Positions 19,890-30,125 of a stretch of DNA of 64,000 nucleotides are shown in pieces; the stretch's first letter is position 1, and each line of letters begins with the position of its first letter. Origin of the DNA: Emcibacteraceae bacterium (GTDB taxonomy: Bacteria; Pseudomonadota; Alphaproteobacteria; Sphingomonadales; Emcibacteraceae); the NCBI GenBank assembly GCA_041396985.1, contig JAWKXO010000002.1, forward strand, positions 684,731 through 748,730, read 5' to 3'. The notes under the pieces were generated by a model that did no database searches, was not told the DNA's origin, and saw nothing but the letters and a program-made list of their open reading frames with translations. The translations under genes and the position numbers were made by a program.

Positions 19890-21992
19890 TTAGCCGAGAC
19901 CTAATTTAGCAACGATTGCCACCAGCAAAATAGCAACGATGTTGGTAATTTTAATCAGCGGGTTAACGGCAGGACCGGCTGTATCCTTATATGGGTCGCC
20001 AACAGTATCACCTGTGACAGAAGCTTTATGGGCTTCTGATCCTTTGCCACCATGATTGCCGTCCTCAATATATTTTTTGGCATTATCCCATGCACCACCA
20101 CCAGATGTCATGGAAATGGCAATAAACAATCCGGTGATGATGGTCCCGAGCAACATTGCACCCAATGCCTGGAAGGCGTTGACGATGTTGCCGCTGACCA
20201 AATATGTCGCACCGAAGAGAACAAATGGCGCAAGCAGTGGTAACAGTGATGGAACCACCATTTCCTTAATTGCTGCTTGGGTTAGCAAATCAACTGCTCT
20301 GCCATATTCCGGTTTTGCAGTTCCTTCCATTATGCCTTTGATTTCTTTAAACTGACGTCTTACTTCCACGACCACACTGGCTGCAGCACGGCCAACAGCA
20401 AGCATTGACATGGAGGCAAACAGATAAGGAAGCATGCCGCCAATAAACAGTCCGATCACAACAAATGGATCCTGTAGTGGGAAAGTGATATTTGCATATT
20501 GTGGAAGATAATGGGCAATTTCTTCGGTATAGGCCGCAAAGAGCACAAGTGCGGCGAGGGCAGCTGACCCAATTGCATATCCTTTTGTCACCGCTTTTGT
20601 CGTATTTCCTACAGCATCAAGTTTATCCGTTGTTGTACGGACATCTTCCGGAAGGTTGGACATTTCGGCAATACCGCCGGCGTTATCCGTTACCGGGCCA
20701 TATGCATCAAGGGCAACAACCATACCGGCAAGTGACAACATTGCAGTAGCAGCAATGGATATGCCAAACAAACCAGCCTGTGTGAAGGCAATGAAAATAC
20801 CACCACTAATGATAATTACAGGAATGGCAGTAGCTTCCATTGAAATGGCCAGACCCTGAATAACGTTGGTGCCATGACCGGTTTCAGAAGCCTGTGCAAT
20901 CACACGAACAGGTCGATATTCAGTGCTTGTATAATATTCTGTAACCCATACGATCAGACCAGTTACGGCAAGACCGGTAAGGACACAGAAGTAAAGATTC
21001 ATCGACGAAACGGTTTTCCCGCTCGCCATTACAGCATCTGAAAAAATGTCAACCTGGTTAAACATGCCAAAGATCAGAGCAGCCGAAAGAACGCCACTTA
21101 CAATAAGGCCTTTATAAAGTGCCCCCATAATATTTTCAGATCCGGCACCAAGCTTGACAAAGAAAGTGCCGATGATAGAGGCAACGATACATAATGCCCC
21201 AATCATAAGCGGAAGCAGCATCATGCTTTCTACTGACGTTTCAACAAAAGCGCTGGAGGCGATCAGCATGGTCGCAACCACAGTAACAGCGTATGTTTCA
21301 AAAAGGTCCGCGGCCATGCCGGCACAGTCACCGACATTGTCTCCCACATTGTCAGCAATTGTCGCAGGGTTTCTTGGATCATCCTCTGGAATGCCGGCTT
21401 CTACTTTACCAACCATATCACCGCCAACGTCGGCACCTTTTGTAAAAATACCACCGCCAAGACGGGCGAAGATCGAAATGAGACTGGCACCAAAGCCAAG
21501 ACCGACGAGACCTTCCAAATTGGTACGAACGTCCATTCCGGCTGACACCATATAAATATAATAAATTGCAACACCAAGAAGGCCGAGGCCAACAACAAGC
21601 ATGCCGGTAATGGCACCTGAGGTAAAGGCCACATCAAGGGCTTTATTTAGATTTTCAGAAGCCGCCTGAGAAGTTCTGACATTAGCACGGACGGACACAT
21701 TCATTCCGATATATCCGGCAGCGCCAGATAGCACGGCACCGGCGATAAAACCGACGGCCACATGAAGGCCCAGAAGTAAAAACAGTGCGACAGCAACCAC
21801 AGCGCCAACAATGGCAACGGCTTTATATTGTCTGTTTAGATAGGCGGCAGCACCTTCCTGAATGGCAGAAGCAATTTCCTGCATTCTTTCATTGCCTGTG
21901 CCGAAGGCCATTACTCTTTTAGTCGCATAAACACCATACAGAAGCGCGACAACTCCACACCCCACAATTGTTAAATATATATTAGTCATCAT
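19890..21992 (-). CDS. hppA: Membrane-bound proton-translocating pyrophosphatase, K+-independent type
   Basis: A 700-residue integral membrane protein with about 16 hydrophobic segments that couples pyrophosphate hydrolysis to ion pumping. The substrate site is in [19 protein letters not shown] and the run of aspartates in [13 protein letters not shown]. In the GNTTKA motif, K466 replaces the alanine of potassium-dependent enzymes; established work on this family uses that residue to separate K+-independent H+ pumps from K+-dependent ones. The frame opens ATGATG after GAGGGA; the second ATG has the better spacing. The soluble pyrophosphatase is the next gene. Confidence 0.95.
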   Translation of the reverse strand: MMTNIYLTIVGCGVVALLYGVYATKRVMAFGTGNERMQEIASAIQEGAAAYLNRQYKAVAIVGAVVAVALFLLLGLHVAVGFIAGAVLSGAAGYIGMNVSVRANVRTSQAASENLNKALDVAFTSGAITGMLVVGLGLLGVAIYYIYMVSAGMDVRTNLEGLVGLGFGASLISIFARLGGGIFTKGADVGGDMVGKVEAGIPEDDPRNPATIADNVGDNVGDCAGMAADLFETYAVTVVATMLIASSAFVETSVESMMLLPLMIGALCIVASIIGTFFVKLGAGSENIMGALYKGLIVSGVLSAALIFGMFNQVDIFSDAVMASGKTVSSMNLYFCVLTGLAVTGLIVWVTEYYTSTEYRPVRVIAQASETGHGTNVIQGLAISMEATAIPVIIISGGIFIAFTQAGLFGISIAATAMLSLAGMVVALDAYGPVTDNAGGIAEMSNLPEDVRTTTDKLDAVGNTTKAVTKGYAIGSAALAALVLFAAYTEEIAHYLPQYANITFPLQDPFVVIGLFIGGMLPYLFASMSMLAVGRAAASVVVEVRRQFKEIKGIMEGTAKPEYGRAVDLLTQAAIKEMVVPSLLPLLAPFVLFGATYLVSGNIVNAFQALGAMLLGTIITGLFIAISMTSGGGAWDNAKKYIEDGNHGGKGSEAHKASVTGDTVGDPYKDTAGPAVNPLIKITNIVAILLVAIVAKLGLG

Positions 21993-22227
21993 TCCCTCTA
22001 AATTGTTTTTAAAAACTCTATCCCTTTGATCAAGTGCTAATTTTATCGCACTTAAGGAGGATTCCCCTACAAAAGTTGAAATACAATGCTCAATTATTCA
22101 GCGGAAATCAAGGGTTGATTAATTGTACGCGGTTCCAGCGGCCGATTGGTCACCAAAATTAACTTCTTTTTATTGCTTTGTTTGCTATATAAATTATTTA
22201 AACGCATATATTTAGAGGGAAGTTTCA

Positions 22228-23562
22228 TTGAAAATTCTGGTTGTTTCAGGCTTTTTTCCGCCTTATGCGCCGGTTTCCGGCAGCAGGGTGAATAAACTTG
22301 CCCGGTTTTTAGAACTTCAGGGCCATGATATCAGGGTACTTGCTCCGCTTCGTAGGGATCAGGGGTCGTCATTAACGCCTGAAATTTCAGAAGACAAAAT
22401 AATTTTTACTGATTTTACAGATATCAACGCTTTTCCATCTTATATAAAACAATCAGTGAAGAGCATTTTTTCATCAAAAGAGAATGACAATCTAGCCGAG
22501 CAATCTGAACAATATGGAGAGGATAAAAGTGAAACTGGTGAAGAATCAAAGCTAAGCCTATATTATCGGAAGCTTACCAATATTCCTGACCGTACGATAG
22601 GCTGGTACCCGAAAGCGATAAGTGAAGGTCGAAAGCTGTTTAAAAGCTGGTCTCCGGATATTATATTCACAACGGTTCCCCCTTTTACATGTTTGCTGGT
22701 TGCGTCAAAGTTAGCCCGTATCAATGATGTTCCCTGGGTTGCGGATTATCGGGATCTCTGGTCTGATCATGGTTATTATCATGGGTCGGGCTTCAAGAAA
22801 AAAATAGACAGGTTTATAGAGAAACGCGCTCTTTCAAACTGTAGTGGCCTGATTACTGTTACCCAAAGCTGGGTTGAAACATTAAAAAAATCCAGAAATA
22901 TTCCCGTTCAACTTGCCATGAATGGATTTGATCCCAGCGATTTTGAAGGGATTGTGGAAAAGGAACTATATCCCGATCATCTGACAATCTTATATGCCGG
23001 TGCGCTTTATGAAGGAAAGCGCGACCCGCAGAAACTTTTTGAAGCAATGGCAAAATTGGGTGATGCTGCAAAGAAAATTAAAGTGCTTTTATATACGGAA
23101 TTTGGCGTAGATGAGCTCAGTGAGAGCCAGAAAAAAATTATAAGGGATCATGAGTTAGAGGAGCAGGTTATTTGCAGTAAATATATCCCACAAAGCGAAC
23201 TCCATAAAATTATGGCCGGGACAGATATCATGATGCTTCTCAGGTGGGACGATCCGCGTGAAAATAGTGTCATTGCCGGCAAGCTTTTTGAATATATAGG
23301 TACAGGAAAACCAATATTATCCATTGGTGGAACAGAAGGTGAAGCCGCCGACATTATTCGTGATAATAATTTTGGATTGGTCAGCAATGATGTTGATGAA
23401 ATTGCCGGATATTTAAAAACACAGCTTCAAAGCAAAAAGTCATCTAAAGAAAGCTGCAATCCAAATCAGAAAAAATTTGAAAGAAGCGCCCAGTTTGAAA
23501 AACTGGAAAAATTTATGCAAGATATTGTCAATAGGACAAAATTAGAAAACATGTCCAATTAG
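22228..23562 (+). CDS. Glycosyltransferase, GT4-like
   Basis: A 444-residue GT-B type enzyme. The N-terminal domain begins MKILVVSGFFPPYAPVSGSR, the usual GT4 opening with the sugar-acceptor loop. The C-terminal donor domain has TILYAGALYEGKRDP and GKLFEYIGTGKPIL, where the glutamate of the E-x7-E-like motif lies. The start is TTG at 22228, behind AGAGGGA seven bases upstream; no ATG fits. An acidic insert at about 83-110 is probably a loop. The gene stands alone and overlaps the convergent ubiA by 21 bases. Acceptor and donor sugars cannot be told. Confidence 0.85.
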   Translation: MKILVVSGFFPPYAPVSGSRVNKLARFLELQGHDIRVLAPLRRDQGSSLTPEISEDKIIFTDFTDINAFPSYIKQSVKSIFSSKENDNLAEQSEQYGEDKSETGEESKLSLYYRKLTNIPDRTIGWYPKAISEGRKLFKSWSPDIIFTTVPPFTCLLVASKLARINDVPWVADYRDLWSDHGYYHGSGFKKKIDRFIEKRALSNCSGLITVTQSWVETLKKSRNIPVQLAMNGFDPSDFEGIVEKELYPDHLTILYAGALYEGKRDPQKLFEAMAKLGDAAKKIKVLLYTEFGVDELSESQKKIIRDHELEEQVICSKYIPQSELHKIMAGTDIMMLLRWDDPRENSVIAGKLFEYIGTGKPILSIGGTEGEAADIIRDNNFGLVSNDVDEIAGYLKTQLQSKKSSKESCNPNQKKFERSAQFEKLEKFMQDIVNRTKLENMSN

Positions 23563-24486
23563 AATACTTAAAAATACAATAACACCAAAGTGATGGTTAG
23601 ATTTAAAAAGCTTCAGGCACAATTCACGATCGTCAATATCAAGCGCCTTAATTTGATAAATTAAATGATACCCCGCAAAAAACATGCCGATATAAAAACC
23701 AATATGCATTTTTGCCATGGTACCGGCACATATAAACAGGACGAAAGTTAAGCCATAAAACCCACTGATCCAGGTCATTGTCTTTTTTCCAAGTTTTAAT
23801 GCAGTGGATTTGATCCCGACCATGGCATCATCCTCGCGGTCCTGATGGGCGTAAATAGTATCATAACCAAGCGTCCAGAAAATGCCGCCTATGTAAAGAA
23901 TGATTGCTGGTATTGCGATGGTACCGGAAACGGCACTCCATCCTAGCAAAGCTCCCCAGTTAAAGGTAAATCCAAGCATCAACTGTGGCCAATAGGTTAT
24001 TCGTTTCATGAGCGGATAAATGATCACCAGCATTAGGGAAGAGGCCCCAACCAATTGGCTAAAAGTGTTTAGCTGAATTAAAATAAATAGCCCAATAAGA
24101 AGCAAGAATGCCAGAAAGATGAAAGCGCCCAACACGGATACCCGGCCACTGGGCAGCGGTCGGGCTTTTGTTCTTTCGACTTTTGCATCTGCCTCTCTGT
24201 CCCACAGGTCATTGATGACACATCCGGCACCCCGCATGACAAAGGCACCAACTGAAAAGAGAATTAAAAGCATGAAATTCGGGATTATGTCAGGGCTGCC
24301 GTAATAATGGCCGGCAAGCATTATGGACCAAAGCCCGGGCCATAGCAAAAGCCAGGTGCCGATCGGCCGGTCGGCGCGCATGAGCTGGAGATATCCCCAG
24401 GCAAAATCAGGCGATAATTTATGAACCCAGCTTTGTTTTACCGTATCCTCGGGGGCTTTTTTTATCCGCTCATCTAATTTTGTCAT
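23542..24486 (-). CDS. ubiA: 4-hydroxybenzoate octaprenyltransferase
   Basis: A 314-residue membrane prenyltransferase that attaches the polyprenyl tail to 4-hydroxybenzoate in ubiquinone synthesis. Both Mg-binding aspartate motifs are present: INDLWDREAD and YDTIYAHQDREDD. About eight transmembrane helices follow. The frame is open to 24672, but that would run through rsmE on the other strand; ATG at 24486 has a GAAAGA site at good spacing and gives the family length. An ATG at 24513 abuts a possible rsmE ATG and is less likely. Confidence 0.94.
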   Translation of the reverse strand: MTKLDERIKKAPEDTVKQSWVHKLSPDFAWGYLQLMRADRPIGTWLLLWPGLWSIMLAGHYYGSPDIIPNFMLLILFSVGAFVMRGAGCVINDLWDREADAKVERTKARPLPSGRVSVLGAFIFLAFLLLIGLFILIQLNTFSQLVGASSLMLVIIYPLMKRITYWPQLMLGFTFNWGALLGWSAVSGTIAIPAIILYIGGIFWTLGYDTIYAHQDREDDAMVGIKSTALKLGKKTMTWISGFYGLTFVLFICAGTMAKMHIGFYIGMFFAGYHLIYQIKALDIDDRELCLKLFKSNHHFGVIVFLSILIGHVF

Positions 24487-24543
24487 ATGTCTTTCGGCAT
24501 TTGATGTTATCATATGAATATAGTCATAACCAAAATTGAAAAA

Positions 24544-25278
24544 ATGTCGAATAAAAAGCCAAAAATACGCCTGTATCTTGATGATCAATTTAAATCCGGA
24601 ACAGTTTTTCTTATCGAAGGAAATCAGGGCCATTATCTGGTCAATGTTATGCGCATTAAGCTGGGCGATCATGTCATTGTTTTTAATGGTGTTGATGGTG
24701 AATGGCTGGCGGAAATAACAAAAGTCGGTAAAGGCAAGGCAAAAATAACAATTCGGGAAATGATAGATGAACAGAAACCTGATCCCGATTTTTGGTATTT
24801 ATTTGCACCGATAAAAAAAGCACGTGTCGATTATATGGTTCAAAAGGCAACTGAGCTTGGGGTTTCAAGAATTATGCCTGTTCTAACGGAGCGAACAAAT
24901 CTGGATAAAATAAAATTTGACAAGTTACTTGCCAATGCAATTGAGGCAGCAGAGCAGTGCGGTCGAATGACAGTGCCACAAATTGAGGATTTAATACAAC
25001 TTGAGAAATTAATGGAACAGTGGCCGGAAGATCGGGGGCTGATATTTTGCGATGAAGCCGGGGAGGCGATCCCAATGCAGGACATAAAAAAATCTTTTGA
25101 TAAATGGGCTGTTTTGATAGGGCCGGAAGGCGGCTTTTCACCGCAGGAAAGAGAAATGATCAGAGCACATCAAAACACTGTTGCTATTACACTGGGGCCA
25201 AGGATATTGAGGGCGGATACCGCCGCTGTCGCCGCCTTGTCATTATGGCAGTCATTTTTGGGGGATTGGTCACAATGA
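24544..25278 (+). CDS. rsmE: 16S rRNA uridine(1498)-N3 methyltransferase
   Basis: A 244-residue SPOUT-class methyltransferase that methylates U1498 of 16S rRNA. A small PUA-like N-terminal domain is followed by the knotted SAM-binding domain with VLIGPEGGFSPQE and the C-terminal LGPRILRADTAAVAAL. The ATG at 24544 gives MSNKKPKIRLYLDD, matching where family members begin; an in-frame ATG at 24514 would add ten residues. It is divergent from ubiA and overlaps the next gene by four bases (ATGA). Confidence 0.93.
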   Translation: MSNKKPKIRLYLDDQFKSGTVFLIEGNQGHYLVNVMRIKLGDHVIVFNGVDGEWLAEITKVGKGKAKITIREMIDEQKPDPDFWYLFAPIKKARVDYMVQKATELGVSRIMPVLTERTNLDKIKFDKLLANAIEAAEQCGRMTVPQIEDLIQLEKLMEQWPEDRGLIFCDEAGEAIPMQDIKKSFDKWAVLIGPEGGFSPQEREMIRAHQNTVAITLGPRILRADTAAVAALSLWQSFLGDWSQ

Positions 25279-26024
25279 ATGATAATCAGCCGTCACCATG
25301 GGGTCATCCCCCGAATGATAATGAGCCACAAGGGCGGGGAAATTCAAAACAAAAAAACAGTATGAAGCCCTTTTTACTAACTGTAATAGGGGTCGTGCTT
25401 TTTGTTTTTATCCTTGCCTGGGTATTAAGTGACGGACTAAGTACAGGTCAAAGTGCCAATCTTGCCTATGATTTTATGCTGCTTGCCTTGGTAGGGGCAG
25501 GCCTTCTGGGACATATTATTAGCAATCCCGGGCAGGCCCTGCGTAACGTAGCGGGTTGGGTGATCATATTTGGGGTCATGGGATTGGGATACTCTATATG
25601 GAATGGTAAAGGCCGTCTGGCCAGTGAAATCAATCCGGCAAACGGCGAAGTTGATGTAGGAGCAATTACCTTCCGATCTGATCAAAGCGGACATTATTAC
25701 GTCAGGGCGGAAGTCAACGGAGAAGCCATAAATTTTATGGTTGATACCGGTGCAACACATATTGTTCTTAAAAAGTCCGATGCGGAAAAAATTGGCTTTA
25801 ATATAGCAGGGCTTAAATTTGAAATTCCGGCCTCTACAGCGAATGGTATGGTTTTCAGCGCACCGGTCATGTTGGACAAGGTTAGCCTCGGTCCCATTCA
25901 TGTTCAAAAAATTGAAGCCTATGTAAATGAAGGCCAACTGGACATATCACTTCTGGGTATGAGTTTTTTAAATAAATTAAGCGGCTATGAAGTTAGAGAT
26001 GGTCTATTGACATTATATCCGTAA
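25275..26024 (+). CDS. Membrane-anchored retropepsin-like aspartic protease (TIGR02281 type)
   Basis: A 249-residue protein with three hydrophobic segments (about 32-51, 66-82, 92-108) followed by a periplasmic domain. The domain contains MVDTGATHIVLKKSDAEKIG, with D157 as the single catalytic aspartate of a clan AA, dimeric retropepsin-like protease, and ends LLGMSFLNKLSGYEV. The start is the ATG at 25275, overlapping the rsmE stop by four bases; the frame is open further upstream inside rsmE but that part is not conserved in character. Substrates are unknown. Confidence 0.88.
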   Translation: MNDNQPSPWGHPPNDNEPQGRGNSKQKNSMKPFLLTVIGVVLFVFILAWVLSDGLSTGQSANLAYDFMLLALVGAGLLGHIISNPGQALRNVAGWVIIFGVMGLGYSIWNGKGRLASEINPANGEVDVGAITFRSDQSGHYYVRAEVNGEAINFMVDTGATHIVLKKSDAEKIGFNIAGLKFEIPASTANGMVFSAPVMLDKVSLGPIHVQKIEAYVNEGQLDISLLGMSFLNKLSGYEVRDGLLTLYP

Positions 26025-26078
26025 TCACCACATGATAAAAACTATGACATTGAGGGCTATAATAAAAAGGGTTATCCA

Positions 26079-27446
26079 TTGAGCAACATTTCCAAAAATT
26101 CGCCAGTGCCAATAGAATCAAAGCAGCAACTTATTGATTATATTGCATCAGGATCAAAACCAAAAAGCGAGTGGGGGATTGGTACAGAACATGAAAAATT
26201 TGTGTTTTGCATTGATTCCCTAAAACCGGTTCCATATGACGGTGAGCGCAGTATCAAAGCAATTTTGCAGGCTATGCAAAAAGAATTTGACTGGGATCCC
26301 ATTATGGAGGGTCAGTATATCATTGGCTTAAAGAAAAATGGCCAGTCGGTTTCACTGGAACCAGGCGGGCAACTTGAACTTTCAGGGGCCATGCTGAAAA
26401 CGCTTCATCAGACCTGTGCGGAAAGTAACAGCCACCTTCGGCAGGCTCAGGCGGTTAGTGAAGAACTTGGCATTAATTATCTTGGCATGGGTTTTAACCC
26501 CAATACAAAACGCGAGGACGTGCCCGTTATGCCAAAGGGGCGCTATAATATTATGCGTGCCTATATGCCGAAGAAAGGCAATCTCGGGCTGGATATGATG
26601 CTGCGGACCTGTACTATTCAGGTCAATCTGGATTATTCATCCGAAGCTGATATGGTTAAAAAATTCAGAGTTTCACTTGCCCTTCAACCGATCGCCACAG
26701 CAATTTTTGCAGCATCCCCCTTCACAGAAGGCAAACCCAACGGATTTCAGAGTTACCGCTCTCATATCTGGACAGATACAGATCCGGACAGGTGCGGAAT
26801 TTTGCCGTTTGTTTTTGATGAAGGGATGGGATTTGAAGCCTATGTTGATCATGTGCTTAACGTTCCTATGTATTTTGTGTACCGGGACGGCATTTATAAT
26901 GATGTTTCCGGAAAATCATTTAAAGACTTCATGAACGGAACCCTGACTGGATTTGAAGGACAGGTGCCGACAATATCTGACTGGGAAGATCATATGAGCA
27001 CGGTATTTCCGGAAGTCCGGCTTAAAAAATTCCTTGAGATGCGCGGGGCCGATGGTGGTTCATGGAGCCGGATTTGTGCGCTCCCTGCTTTGTGGGTCGG
27101 CATTCTTTATGACAGCGAAGCCCTTGATCAGGCTTGGGAAATGATAAAAGACTGGACACATGAGGAACATCAGCATTTACGGGATAATGTGCCCCGTGAC
27201 GCGCTTAAAGTTAACTTCAGAAATGAAACGGTTCAGGATCTCGCTTTAAAAATGCTTAAAATTTCGTCCGGTGGGTTAGAGCGTCGGGCATGCCTTAATA
27301 ATACAGGTGATGATGAAAGGATCTTTTTAAAATCACTTTTTGAAACGGTTGAAAGCGGCAAAACAACAGCACAGCTTATGCTTGACCGCTATAACGGTAG
27401 CTGGAACGGGGATATTTCAAAACTATTTTCGGATTGTTCCTTCTAA
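26079..27446 (+). CDS. gshA: Glutamate-cysteine ligase (alphaproteobacterial/plant type)
   Basis: A 455-residue enzyme catalysing the first step of glutathione synthesis. The segment GIGTEHEKFVF and the later YMPKKGNLGLDMM and CTIQVNLDYSSEADM are typical of the GshA group shared by alphaproteobacteria and plants. The start is TTG at 26079, with AAAAGGG seven bases upstream; the nearest ATG options lie too far inside. It ends at a strong bidirectional terminator. Glutathione would also feed the GST-like protein at 48064-48702. Confidence 0.93.
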   Translation: MSNISKNSPVPIESKQQLIDYIASGSKPKSEWGIGTEHEKFVFCIDSLKPVPYDGERSIKAILQAMQKEFDWDPIMEGQYIIGLKKNGQSVSLEPGGQLELSGAMLKTLHQTCAESNSHLRQAQAVSEELGINYLGMGFNPNTKREDVPVMPKGRYNIMRAYMPKKGNLGLDMMLRTCTIQVNLDYSSEADMVKKFRVSLALQPIATAIFAASPFTEGKPNGFQSYRSHIWTDTDPDRCGILPFVFDEGMGFEAYVDHVLNVPMYFVYRDGIYNDVSGKSFKDFMNGTLTGFEGQVPTISDWEDHMSTVFPEVRLKKFLEMRGADGGSWSRICALPALWVGILYDSEALDQAWEMIKDWTHEEHQHLRDNVPRDALKVNFRNETVQDLALKMLKISSGGLERRACLNNTGDDERIFLKSLFETVESGKTTAQLMLDRYNGSWNGDISKLFSDCSF

Positions 27447-27459
27447 TAATTTTTCAATC

Positions 27460-27486
27460 AAAAGGCCGGAGATAATCCGGCCTTTT
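27460..27486. terminator. Bidirectional rho-independent terminator (gshA / M28 peptidase)
   Basis: A perfect 11-bp stem, AAAAGGCCGGA/TCCGGCCTTTT, with loop GATAA between two convergent genes. It can serve both strands since A and T runs flank the GC core. Confidence 0.85.
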
Positions 27487-27505
27487 GAGCAATTATCTTA
27501 AATAA

Positions 27506-28888
27506 TCAGTACCCGCCAAAAGATCCCATGGATCCCGGGAATACCACCGGACTTTCGGCGCCGTCATTGGCAACGGAAGCAACACCGAAATAATAATTAT
27601 CAATCACCAGATTTTCAAAGGTGTATGTGTCCACATCGCCGACATATTTGCTATATGTCCATTGCGGTTGATCTGTCAGGCGCCAGTAAACTTTGTATCC
27701 GGCAAGGTTTTCAGCCATTTTCCCATCAGGTTTTTTCCAGCTGATAACAGCGGAGGCACGTACGGCACCTGTTAGCTTGACCTCAGCCGGGAAGGGTGGT
27801 GCCGCGGCCATTTCTGCAAGACTTGAAACATTGAGCGCCGTAAGTTTACGGGCATAATCAAAATTTACCCCTTCTATGACGTCGCCGTATTTTCTGCCGT
27901 TTTCTGTTCTGATGTCCTGATGCTGGCGGTCATAATGTTCATGGGTTTCCATAACCCGGACAGCTGGAATACCAACGGCATTAAAGGGGCGGTGGTGCCC
28001 ACCGCGGCCAAACCGGTCAAGCCGGTAAACCATCATTACGTCAAGATTTGGGACATATTTATCGGCCTGCCGGTCAATGAAACGTGCGAGATTTCGTGAC
28101 GGGCTGTCCACTTCACCACCGGAAAAGCGCCTTTCCCTTGCTTCTTCCGGTGTTTCAACATCGCGTGTGCCTTCTGAGAACACCCGAGCAGTGCTGTTAT
28201 CGGTTACGCCGTCAATGCCGGTAATATTGCCGATCATATCGTTATTAAGGACTGCTTTTATGCGCCAGTTATTTTCAAGTGCATGCTTTGCAACAATTTG
28301 TCCGCCGAAAAGTCCCTGTTCCTCGCCGGACAGTCCCATATAGATAATGGATCCGGAAAATTTATGTTTGCTGAGTACACGGGCCGCCTCAAGCACACCG
28401 GCCATGCCGGAAGCATTATCATTGGCGCCGGGGCTGTCATCGGTTCCATTTAAAGGGTCGGAAACCCGGCTATCAATATCTCCGGACATGGAAACATATC
28501 GGTTCGGGTCAAGCTCGCCGCGCTGAATGGCAACAACACTGACCACCTCTGTCGGGTTTGGGATGCGGTCCTGACCTGAGATCGTATCGCTGATATACAT
28601 GACGTCCAGACAGCCGCCACAATCGGCACTTATTTTCTCAAACTCGGCAAAAATCCATCGTCTTGCTGCGCCAATGCCGCGGGTTTCTGATTTTGTGTCT
28701 GAAAGGGTGTGGCGCGTACCAAAGCTGACCAGTTTACGAATATCATGTTCAATACGTGTTGCGGAAACATCGCTGACCAGCTGATGGATCATTGGCAGTT
28801 CCTGCGGTGGTACCTGTTGCGCCATTGCAACATTGCAGGCAAATATTATACTGCCTGTTATCATTGTCAGAAGCTTAAGTGACCGCAT
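27506..28888 (-). CDS. Secreted M28-family aminopeptidase with C-terminal Fn3-like domain
   Basis: A 460-residue exported peptidase with a signal peptide at 1-23 (cleavage after AMA). The M28 metal motifs are visible: PGANDNASGMAGVLEAARVL, SGEEQGLFGG and NNDMIGN, plus ETHEHYDRQHQD for the last ligand. From about residue 365 a fibronectin type III-like module follows (AVISWKKPDGKM, GYKVYWRL, VASVANDGAES). Such enzymes trim peptides outside the cytoplasm. It is divergent from a secreted serine hydrolase gene. The metal set is complete, so activity is expected; substrate range is unknown. Confidence 0.9.
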   Translation of the reverse strand: MRSLKLLTMITGSIIFACNVAMAQQVPPQELPMIHQLVSDVSATRIEHDIRKLVSFGTRHTLSDTKSETRGIGAARRWIFAEFEKISADCGGCLDVMYISDTISGQDRIPNPTEVVSVVAIQRGELDPNRYVSMSGDIDSRVSDPLNGTDDSPGANDNASGMAGVLEAARVLSKHKFSGSIIYMGLSGEEQGLFGGQIVAKHALENNWRIKAVLNNDMIGNITGIDGVTDNSTARVFSEGTRDVETPEEARERRFSGGEVDSPSRNLARFIDRQADKYVPNLDVMMVYRLDRFGRGGHHRPFNAVGIPAVRVMETHEHYDRQHQDIRTENGRKYGDVIEGVNFDYARKLTALNVSSLAEMAAAPPFPAEVKLTGAVRASAVISWKKPDGKMAENLAGYKVYWRLTDQPQWTYSKYVGDVDTYTFENLVIDNYYFGVASVANDGAESPVVFPGSMGSFGGY

Positions 28889-29003
28889 TTAATTTTCTCC
28901 CTAAAATTATTCTTTAGTCTAATAAAACCGTATCAACAGGTCTTCGTCAACTTACATTTTATTGCAAAAATGGTTTATTCGTACTAAAAAAGGCACAGGG
29001 AAT

Positions 29004-30122
29004 ATGAGTAGGGAACATATTGTGAAAAAGTTCTTTTTGAGTTTTTGTATACTTTTAATGCTGGTTTCACTTCCGGTCAGGGCCGCTGATGACAATCTAG
29101 AAAATATATTTACTCCGATGATTGAACAGATGATGGATGACTATAACGTCCAGGGATTTGTTTTTTCAGTTGTTTCAAAAGAGGGTGTTTTATTCAAAAA
29201 AACTTTTGGCATAAAAAATATGTACACCAAGGAACCGGAAACGAATGAATCCCTGTTTCATATGGCGTCAATCACAAAAACTTTTGTCGGGACGGCGCTT
29301 ATGCAGCTTCAGGAACAGGGAAAACTTGATGTTGATAAACCTGTTATTGATGTGCTTCCATATTTTGTCATGGTTGATGGGCGGTATAAGGAACTGACGA
29401 TCCGGGAATTTGCCAGCCATATTTCAGGCATGCCGGATTTTGACAGCGACCCCTGGCACAATCCGCAATATGACGAAGAGGCGTTGGAACGCTTTGTAAG
29501 GAATTTTATTTCACAAAAATTCTTAACTCATGATCCGGGAACAACCTACCAATATTGCAATACCGGATATGAACTGCTCGGTGATGTTATTGCCAAGGCA
29601 TCGGGCATGTCATTTGAAGATTATGTGCGTGAAAATATTTTTATACCAACAGGAATGGTGAACAGTACCCTGCTTCTTCAGGAAGCGGACATGACTAACC
29701 TAAACAGTTTGCATGAACTTAAGGATGGTGAGCTGCATGTGGCGGATATATATCCCTATAACCGTATGCATGGGCCAAGTTCTACCCTGATTTCAAATAT
29801 CGATGATATGGCGCGCTGGGTGCAGCTTAATTTAAACGGGGGAACCCTTGATGGAAACCGTGTTCTAAAAAAAGAAACGTTAGAGGCCATGTGGGAACCA
29901 GCGTTGAGCAAGTTTGATAATGTCGGTTTCAGCTGGCATCGTCGCATGCAAAATGGTCATTTAACGATTTACCATGGTGGTAATGACGGATTTAAATCCT
30001 ATATAATAATGATACCGGACCTTGACATCGGTTTTGTGATGATGTCAAACACGGATAGTCAGCCCTATCACGAGTTTGCGCAGGAAATTGCCGATAAACT
30101 CATCGAATACAGAGGAAACTAA
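29004..30122 (+). CDS. Exported serine hydrolase, class C beta-lactamase / penicillin-binding fold
   Basis: A 372-residue protein with an N-terminal signal peptide ending at VRAAD. The catalytic triad motifs are complete: SITK at S89-K92, YCN at Y184-N186 and HGG from H324. These define the family of class C beta-lactamases, D-aminopeptidases and esterases; which one cannot be told from sequence. The ATG at 29004 is chosen, but GTG at 29022 has a better-spaced AGGGA site and also leaves a good signal peptide. The cupin gene begins three bases after its stop, so they form an operon. Confidence 0.88.
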   Translation: MSREHIVKKFFLSFCILLMLVSLPVRAADDNLENIFTPMIEQMMDDYNVQGFVFSVVSKEGVLFKKTFGIKNMYTKEPETNESLFHMASITKTFVGTALMQLQEQGKLDVDKPVIDVLPYFVMVDGRYKELTIREFASHISGMPDFDSDPWHNPQYDEEALERFVRNFISQKFLTHDPGTTYQYCNTGYELLGDVIAKASGMSFEDYVRENIFIPTGMVNSTLLLQEADMTNLNSLHELKDGELHVADIYPYNRMHGPSSTLISNIDDMARWVQLNLNGGTLDGNRVLKKETLEAMWEPALSKFDNVGFSWHRRMQNGHLTIYHGGNDGFKSYIIMIPDLDIGFVMMSNTDSQPYHEFAQEIADKLIEYRGN

Positions 30123-30125
30123 AGT

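Noticed and set aside
25104..25274. A longer start for the retropepsin-like protease.
   Set aside because: The extra 57 codons lie inside rsmE in another frame; the ATG at 25275 has the ATGA overlap typical of coupled genes.
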